Source: Girardinichthys multiradiatus
Taxonomy: Eukaryota; Chordata; Actinopteri; Cyprinodontiformes; Goodeidae
DNA length: 64,000 nt
Reading direction: 5' to 3'
Assembly: GCF_021462225.1 (NCBI RefSeq)
Contig: NC_061800.1
Location: 14,864,749 to 14,928,748 of the forward strand
The notes under the pieces are model-generated. The model saw only the letters and a program-made list of their open reading frames with translations. It was not told the origin of the DNA and did not search any database. This document shows positions 56,440-64,000 of the stretch, one piece after another (within the stretch, counting starts at the first letter, position 1; each line of letters begins with the position of its first letter). The position numbers and the translations under genes are program-made.

Positions 56440-59400
56440 AATGTCAAGCGCAGATCCTCCAGGGCGGAGCTGGATCCAGGTTCTTGGACCTGGATGCTAT
56501 GGGTCTTCTTCTCACGTGGGTGCACTTTTGCAGGGGGCTTTGTTTTTGGAGGGCTGGTGGGGCGCACTTGCATGGTGTGGGCCTTGTGCATGGCTTCCGC
56601 TTTGGGTGCTCATTACTGTGTGCTGTCCTCCGCTGTTTGGTGTGCTGTGGTGTCGGGGTGGTGGTCCTGTGCGCGGCGGCTCTGGCCTCTGTGTTTTGTA
56701 CGGCAGGACAGGCTTCGCTGGGCTCAGCGGTTGCATCGGGCCTCTCGGTCTTATGCTGAGGTGGGGTTTGCTTGTCTGCTGGAGGGTTCCTGGTGGGTGG
56801 TGTGTGCTTGGGGTTGGTGGTCTCCACCGTGCCCCTACCGATGTATGGAAGAAGGTGTGGTGTTGCTGTGGCGTTGGCTCGGGGGGAACCACAGCTTGGC
56901 TTGGCTCTGTCATGGATGGCATGGATGTTGGTTGTTCTGCATCTCAGGGGGGGAGTGCGGCCTCTTTGCTGTGCGTGCTGTGGCCTTTCTTTGCCGCCCT
57001 TCTGCTTGTTAGGCTGGTGTCTTTTCCTTGGGCATGGTGGGGGACGGGGTGTTGCATCGCGGGGTCTGCTTGACTGCCTGGCTGCCCCGGGGGGTCTCGG
57101 CTTGATTGTCTGTGGGGCGTGCATGTGCCTATGCTGGTCCGGAGCTTGCATTTGGTGGGTCTGCCATTTTGGGTCGGGTGTTTCTTGTTGGCGGCCTCGG
57201 TGTTGATGTGGGATGTGTTTTGTTGTCCTGCTTGCCTGGTTGTGGCTGGGGTCAGGTACTGGGCATTGGGGACTGGGCGCTATGTTGGCTCTGCCCCGTG
57301 GGTCGGGGGTGGTTGGGCATGTTGGTCATGTGCCCTCCTTTATGTGGCGTATTCTGGTTGTGCTCGGCCGCCTGATCTGCTCTTTTTTCTGTGGTGGGGC
57401 CGCACTCTTGGTCGATGCTGTGCACGCTTCTGGTTGGCTCCCTTTTGTTGGGGCGTGGTGGCTCTTTCGGGCGGGGGACGGGGTGTCTGGGCTGGGGATC
57501 GGGGTTTGAGGGTTTGGATGGTTGGGGGGCTGGGGGTTTTGGTCCTGGCTTTCGGTCAGTTCTCGGGGCCTAGTACTTGTCCCTAGCCTTTTGCCCGATG
57601 GATGTGCCTATGCCTCCGTCCCTTGTTGGAACTCGGCGATCGGGGGTGCCTATTGGGGGCGCCCAGGGAGCTGACTCCCTGGGAGAGCATTTTGCCCCCC
57701 AGTCTTTCCCTCCCCATTCCCGGACACCTCCCTCCGCCTTATTGTACAACTTACACACTCATTTATAAAATTTTCATGGTATTCATATGTAGGGCCTTGG
57801 GTCAGTGCCCTCAATGACACTAAGAGGGAGGGTATTTTATTACCCTAACCTCTGGTGCCTGCACTCACCTCTAAGGGTTAAGTTCCGTGTAGACATTTAG
57901 GGTTCTGGGTAGGGTGGGAGGGCGTGGCAGACCCTCTTCCCCACCTATTTTTCTTTTTAAATGCACACTACAACACACATCAACACCACATTTGAGCGGG
58001 CGGAGGTAGGCTTGGGTCTTTTCCCACCCTCGTTTGCTGTTTGCCATCTCGGGTCGGAGGCCGGGAGAGGGAGCGGGCCATCTGGTCAGAATCTGGGCTG
58101 GGGTTGAGGTTCGGGTCTTGGGGGTTGTCTGGTGCTGGGGCTGGCGCTTCCGCCCTCTCAGGATCGTTTGGATTGCCTTGGATCTCGGTCCCATGCTTCG
58201 GTGCCTGGTCCATCGGTTGGGGAGGCGTCGGGCCTCGGCGAGGGGGTCTTGGCTGGGCGGTGTGCAGTGTTGATTGAGATGTGGCTTCGCTTTGATGCAG
58301 GGGCTGGCCAGCTTGCTTGGTGTGGTGGGGTGTGCCGTGCGGGAGGGTGGGCATCCTGGAGCTCCTCCAGGGTTTGGGTGTGGGGTTGGCGGGGTGCCCG
58401 GTCCTTGGCATGCTGTGGTGGCCTTTCTCCAATGCTTCCTTCTGTGACTCTTGCCCCTGGCCTGGCGCAGGGCTATGGTTGGCAGTTAGGTGGGTGGGGC
58501 GGTGGAGCTTGTCTTGTGCCCGCACTGGGGCAGCTGATGAGATGTGCTTGGCCTGGAGCAGTTGGCCTGCCCGGCTCGGTTACCCGACTAGTGCATGTTT
58601 CCCTCCTATTGGGCTGGGGCTCCTGACGGTGGCCGAATGGTTGGGTGGACTTGGCGGTGTGCTGCTGTGCTGACTGTTGTGTCTGGGTGGGGGGATCAGG
58701 GTGGCGGGCTAGGGGGTGGCGTGGGGATGAGGGGAGTGTGGGGTGAGGGGTTTGTGTCCTCTTCTTGGATGTGGGGTCACCGGCATCTGGATCGGTTGAG
58801 CGGCGATGGTAGAGATGAGCTGGATGTTTCTATCTGGGCTATCGTTTCAGTGGCAGTGATATGGTGTGTCTGTGTGGTTGCGGGGGCGGGGTGGGGGACG
58901 CCGGCCTCGAGTGCTTGCCACTGGCCAGGGACGTCTTGCCGGGTGAGTTTGTCCCATCTTGGTGTGGGGTCGGGGGCTCCGTTGTGAGCTCGGGGCTCAA
59001 CGGTTTCTGCCCTGTTGCACCTGTGGGCGGGGGCTGGTACTGCAATGCGTGGGGCCTTTGCCTTGCTGTCGCAACACGCTGTGTGGTGGGGGTGGGACGC
59101 GGCGGGGGTGCTTGGAGCAGGGCTGTGTGTGGGTGTTGCTTCGTCGGCCTTTCGGGATGAAGCTCTCCTATGGGAGTGTGCCCATGTGGTTTGGGGGGAT
59201 TCATGGCGTGTGGGTTCAGGGGCATGTGTTTGATATCTGTGTCCTGGTTGGGGGTTGCCCAGTGAGGTAATTCATGTCGGGTTCATTGGGGGTGGAGGGC
59301 TCATGGGGTTGGAATCGGAACTCATTGGGGGTTGGGACTATTTCATTCTGTGGCAGCTCTGGTTGGTGAGCTTGTTTGGACCATGTAGATCCCTCTTTTG

Positions 59401-59960
59401 TACATGGCCCCCTCCCCGGATGAAGATGGGGGTTGTTGGGGACTGGGGTCTGGGTGGGGGGTCGGGGTCCGGGCCGGGGTCGCTCAGGTCCAGGCACGAG
59501 CCCGGGCTAGCCCAGACCAGGTTCAGGTGCTGGGGCGGTCTGCCTGTCTCCACCCCCGGAGGAAAGGGGACCACCTCCTGGGTCCGGGGGCTGGTTGTCC
59601 CTATAGGTATCAGCACCTGGACCTTGGAGTATAGAGTATGTATGGGGAGTGTGAGTGAGTGTACGACGTCCATTGTTGTTTGTCTTTACATTGGGTGCGT
59701 GGGTGTGAGTGTTTTTATGTGTACGCAGGAGGGTGTGTGAGCCTGTTTTTTGTGTCAGGGGCTCGGTCGGGACTCTGCTATGTCCTGGGGTCTCGGGTCT
59801 CTGGGTCCATGGCTGGATCTGCTCGGGGCCTGTGGGCTCGTTGCTGCAGCTCCCTGGGGCTTCTGCACTGTGGCTGCTGGGTGGTTCCCCTTGGATTCTC
59901 CCCTGCTCCTCTCTGGGGGGGTTGCGGTAGTCCTGGCAGTGGTTCCTTTCGGTAAAAAGG
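56440..59960. repeat. G/T-skewed, A-poor 3.5-kb block of unknown nature
   Basis: From about 56,440 the plus strand becomes very rich in G and T and poor in A, with many G runs, and returns abruptly to AT-rich sequence near 59,960. Because stop codons need A, long overlapping open frames appear in several registers on both strands (up to 235 codons on the minus strand, Pro/Thr/His/Gln-rich). None has a recognisable domain. An unskewed AT-richer centre lies at about 57,710-57,990 and a perfect hairpin at 57662-57683. No terminal repeat, tRNA box, reverse transcriptase or transposase motif was seen. Phrases feel familiar from other fish sequences, so it may be a dispersed repeat; this is unverified. 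Confidence 0.6.
57662..57683. repeat. Perfect hairpin: 9-bp arms, 4-base loop
   Basis: CCCAGGGAG, loop CTGA, CTCCCTGGG. It lies just before the unskewed centre of the G/T-rich block. Confidence 0.85.
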
Positions 59961-59984
59961 TTGATAATACGAACATTTACGAAC

Positions 59985-60100
59985 ATCTTGTATTCTCTTC
60001 ATCCTTCTTTCTTTCCTCCATTCTATTCTCCTTCTCTCCCCTTTTCCTTTTTGCCGCCCTTTCTCTCTTTCGTGCTTCTTTATTTCCTTTCCATTTTCGT
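59985..60100. repeat. C/T-rich (polypyrimidine) tract
   Basis: About 115 bases almost free of purines (TTCTTTCTTTCCTCCATTCT and similar) immediately right of the G/T-rich block, so strand composition flips from G/T to C/T. Confidence 0.85.
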
Positions 60101-62195
60101 CTCCGTGTCGGTAACAACTGAAATAATCCCAAAGCAGTTTCTATTAAAGTTTCTTTTCATGAATATCATGCAGAGCTTTAAAGCGTTAGCTGTTATGCTC
60201 CACTTGTGAAAGTAAATCTGTTGGGCTTTTTCCTGGCGCTCAGACAACAATTCTGAGTGCTTCTCTGCCTGACAGGACACAAAAGAATGTCAAGCAGAAT
60301 GTAAACAGAGAAGAAAATGCCAAATCCAGCCGCTTGTAGCCTTCAGTTGGCCCTAAATGTCATGTGAATCTTAAAGCAGTGGACGTACAGACACAGTTGC
60401 CAAAACCTCAGTAAGGAAAGTATCTATTGGGTGTCCTGAAAGTCAGTAGAAGTTTCTAGGTGATGTCATCGCAAAATATGCATATTTAGTCATGTCATCC
60501 AGGCAGTAGGAAAGAGGAATATCAAAGTTGGCAAGACAACGCTGTAAAAAAGAGAGCTACAAACAAACTTTATGAAGCAGTTTCATAACTTTAATGCTTT
60601 GCCTGAATCCACACTACATAAATCAGTTTTGTTGAATACAAATAAATAAAATTATATTTACATTACATTTACTTTTCGCTTTGTAATCCAGAGCGGGATC
60701 ATCAGCAGCTTTGTGCATGTGTGATTCATTTGCAGTGTGGACACGGCGTGGAGTGGGTCAGTTCTCTGCTCTGACTACAGGCGAGGTTTGCAGCATGACA
60801 AGGCTACTGTGAGACCACATGTCAGTGCTTCGGAAGTGGGAATGGCTCGCAGCAGCACTCGCTCCTAGCTGAGGACACTAACTGCAGAGCAATTGGTGCT
60901 TTCACATGTAGTCATCAAAATCTCCAATAACACAAAAAAAGTTGCTAGAATGGTTACTTGTAGATTTTTTGATAAAAAGTTGCTAAAGGGGTCTGAAAAG
61001 TCGTTAAGTTGGCAACAGTGCCTATTGCAGACCAATAGTCACTCCTACTACAGGGGTCTCCCCAACAGGTATGGTTCTATGGTGCATTCAAGGACAACTC
61101 GTACCTTGTCTATATTTCTACAACCCCTAAGTAATTTAAACCTTTTTTATTATCAGATGGTATGAATCTTATTCAGAAATGTCTAATCAACAACATTGAC
61201 TTTTTCAAGTGTTATTGATGCATAATCCATCTATACATTCACTGTCTATACCCTCTTATTCTTTTTTAATTGAGACCAAGCGAACCAAATCTCTGGCCAG
61301 TTTTGTAAATGCAACAGCATATTGATGAAATCAAATTATTGACTGAAAATTGTAATTGTCTATGTTTGTTGCTGGATAAAGTAAAAAATAACTGCATTTT
61401 TCTTTGTTATTCTTGATTGAAATGCACTAAATTGTGACTTTACAACCGAGGTACATCCCGGCCCTGGCTTTCAGCATTCTCCAGGCTGGGGGAGATGTTG
61501 GAATAGCATTTTCAGCGGAAGTGAAAAGGTACTTGTGATGGTTCAGGGATGTACCCATTTAGCAGTAACTTTATATAAGCAGCACATTTTTCAGAAGCTA
61601 AGGTGTTAGCAAAAATGTTGTTAGCAGCTGCTCTCTGATAGAGGATGATAGAAATAGAAATTACCACAGTTGAACCCTTAGCAGGAGGATTGTAATGTTT
61701 GTTGGTTACTGTTTGATCTATAAAGCTTTATGCGATAAAAAACGTATCAAGGAATTTAGAAGACAGCTTCAGGCAAGTTGCTTCATCTTTAAAACACTAT
61801 TATCTGGGCTTCTTAAATTCTAGCAGAAGGATTTATTTGCCGCCTGTAGTATCACATCCTCTTTATCTATCTTTGTCTATGCAGTTTTGTGACTTATTTT
61901 CTGACGTCTTGGTCATTTATCATGCAGCACAGACATGTAGTCTGTCGTCTCATTTCATTTTGTTTCATTTCATCGTCTTTGTAAACATGCTTATCCAGCA
62001 TCCCCTTTTTAAAATCAAAAATTGGAACAGTCTCACGGGCTTCTAATCACCACACTCCAGCGCAGACAAGATTTACTGTCATTTGATAGGGAGGAGGTTG
62101 TGTGTTTACGAATATCTGTTGCTCTGAAGTTACGGATGCAACTGAAGGTGATCCATAAGACTTTCTGGTGACAGAAAACCGCAGTGCTGATTTGA
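60101..62195. other. Non-coding interval
   Basis: No exon or recognisable repeat. A GC-richer patch lies near 60,680-60,870 and a short GC patch near 61,440-61,500. Confidence 0.4.

Positions 62196-62196
<1 letters not shown>

Positions 62197-62236
<40 letters not shown>
62197..62236. repeat. (CA)n microsatellite
   Basis: About 20 CA units, plus strand. Confidence 0.95.
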
Positions 62237-62239
<3 letters not shown>

Positions 62240-62241
<2 letters not shown>

Positions 62242-64000
62242 CCATAAGTTATTGAAATTCCGCATGTTTTTTATCAAGCCTTGTTTTCCTCTGCGATCGC
62301 GGGGTAATTACATGGTTTGCTGCTTCATCAATTAAACATGAGTTGCTCACGATGATTTACACTTGGTCTAATAATGACAGCATATATTTTCATAGTACTT
62401 AAACATTGCTTTCATACAAGAACACTAAACTGAAGTAAATTGGCAGGGAAATGCCATTTTCTAAGAATTCAGAGCTGACCTAATGTCTAAAAGAATTAAT
62501 AGATAATCAATCAGATCTGAAAAACACTCAATTTAGAGTAAAAGCCCCATCAAGCATAATAACCTAGCCTTTTCAGATGGATCCCACTTGTATCACTTCA
62601 AAGTGCCAGTCTTTCCCGAACATTTTATCTTTTTTTAAAGGCCTGATATCACGCTTCATCATTTGCATGAATTGGTTCCTTTGAACAGGCTCTCCTTGGC
62701 GGAAAAGACTCCCCCTTTTGTCCTCTTTGAAAATGAGCTGTTCATGGAAAACCTTCATGCAAAAGAAGCAAAAAGTGTTTGCTCTGAGGTCATCAACTGC
62801 TTGTATTATTCATCGTCAGCATTTCCACTTCCGTACGCATGAAATATGAATGAGGCCAAGGTGACCCGGAACCACCACAAAAAGGAGCAGACTGATTTAT
62901 ATGAGGTCTTCAATGTAAAAGTGAGCCGTTTTTTTTATAAATACAAGCCAAATAACTTTGTGTTTTTATAAATAGGTAAATATATAAATATTTTTTTAAA
63001 TCAGACACTTGCTGTTTGATTGGGCTATTTTAAGCTAGTTGGTCCCAAAGCTGGACTCTTCTGTGCAGACAGAGATAAGAGGTTTCAGGATGTTTTGCAG
63101 ACTCCAGAGGTTTACAATAGATTTTTTTTTTAGACATCAGAGAATTAATCTTAATTTAGAATCAGACAGTGTTGGGCCCAGCCGTGGTAGGAAACAAGGA
63201 CTTAGCTGCACACAAAGGACAAAAGAGATGGGTAAATCTCTGAATCCCAGAATTCATAGCATTAACCCATATTCAGGAGAGCTTCCAGGAGGGGGGGGGA
63301 GTACCCTCACAACTGGAATCCCCATGATGTCATAGAGGTAAAAAAGCATGAGCAGAGCAGAGCATTGTTCTTTTCCTTTGCTCGTAGCTCTCCACAGGCT
63401 GCACTTGAATGTCTTGATTTTCCTGACCGGTAAAGAAACTTCATCTTTGAAGAAACCTTGGATCAAAAATAAAGGATGGTGTGCTGCTTGTGTATCTGGT
63501 GACTGTACCCCGGCAGAAAAAGCATCTGAGAAGGGATTTCCCCAGAAGAGACGGTGTCTCTGATTATGTCAACGAAGCGTTTATTTTCTACTGCCTGAAT
63601 GAACGTACCAGTACTGGATAATTGCCCACCTCAGCTGCTAGACCGAAAGCAGCCGCCATGTCTTCTGTGTTCATTCGATCTATGGAACTCAATGCAGTGT
63701 TAGGATTAGTGTTGGGATTACATATTCTTTGATGATTAAATGGGCATAAATTGTAACTCCTTCATCCTCTGTTGGTTTTACAAATGCTACATGTACTAAG
63801 GAACCTGCAGCACATTTCAAGTGTTATCGTTCTTTGAATAAAAAAATCTAAATTGGTAAATATTGGAAATTTAAAAAGGTTCCTTTTTATATTACTTTTT
63901 ACATTTCTCTGCTTTCGCTGACTTCATTATTTAACAACTGACGGATCTTGAATATAGCTAACTTTGAGTCAGCTACAACTTCAGCACCAAAGTAAGCATG
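62240..64000. other. Non-coding interval to the right edge, possible conserved elements
   Basis: CTGCGATCGCGGGGTAATTA near 62,291 and TTCCGTACGCATGAAATATG near 62,830 have the look of conserved non-coding DNA. A 61-codon minus-strand frame (62573-62758) and a Met-less 56-codon plus frame (63451-63618) have no recognisable product. Confidence 0.35.

Noticed and set aside
56425..59986. Many long open frames on both strands (195, 210, 235, 181, 164, 161 codons)
   Set aside because: They overlap in several registers on both strands and come from A-poor, strand-skewed composition. No domain, start context or splice logic favours any of them.
62573..62758. 61-codon Lys-rich minus-strand frame
   Set aside because: No family recognised and no splice signals that fit; could be conserved non-coding DNA but not a supportable gene.
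63451..63618. Met-less 56-codon plus-strand frame with a plausible mix of residues
   Set aside because: No recognised protein, no clear acceptor, and near the window edge; kept only as a note.
1..64000. CRISPR arrays, bacterial operons, tRNA or rRNA genes
   Set aside because: No spaced direct repeats, ribosome-site-led gene clusters, or intact tRNA/rRNA sequence seen; the window is a vertebrate nuclear sequence.

Overview
The window is vertebrate nuclear DNA, almost certainly from a teleost fish. Genes are intron-containing with GT/AG splice sites, host coding sequence is sparse, AT-rich dinucleotide arrays are present, and there is a dense load of fish-type Tc1 transposons and LINE/SINE tails. 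No bacterial, plasmid or viral gene organisation is present. All family names come from reading the sequence and from memory; no database search was possible.

Two host genes can be read, both on the minus strand. (1) Positions 355-2385 hold the first two coding exons of a mitochondrial cytochrome P450 of the CYP27 family (CYP27A-like sterol 26-hydroxylase); the rest lies beyond the left edge. (2) Positions 8484-11874 hold a complete six-exon ELL-associated factor gene, best matched to eaf2. It gives a 262-residue open frame when spliced, and every exon phase closes. A near-immediate AATAAA follows its stop codon, and its upstream flank has CCAAT boxes.

From 2.9 to about 38 kb the spacer and the last eaf2 intron are packed with Tc1/mariner DNA transposons. 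Two 1,610-bp copies of one family (5480-7089 and 23797-25406) have 200-bp terminal repeats. One has an uninterrupted 334-aa DD34E transposase; the other differs by one premature stop. Another family is present as a nearly complete copy (12691-14265) and a damaged copy (15534-16943) that carry the same in-frame TGA. Further copies of at least five more Tc1 types range from nearly full length (16949-18577, 30092-31343) to fragments. LINE reverse-transcriptase relics lie near 29.7 kb and 33.7-34.1 kb, with LINE/SINE tails near 22.3, 44 and 56.2 kb.

From 38 to 64 kb no protein-coding exon can be supported. The interval looks like a large intron or regulatory desert. Two GC-richer blocks end in good splice donors (23.07-23.34 kb and 47.33-47.65 kb, plus strand) and could be alternative first, non-coding exons of a long gene continuing to the right. 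Several stretches have the look of conserved regulatory DNA with homeodomain-type motifs.

The oddest object is a block of about 3.5 kb at 56.44-59.96 kb. It is extremely G/T-rich and A-poor on the plus strand, so it produces long overlapping open frames on both strands, and it has many runs of G. It has a short unskewed centre and a hairpin and ends in a C/T tract. I could not assign it to a gene or a named transposon and regard it as the best candidate for something undescribed, though it may be a dispersed fish repeat.
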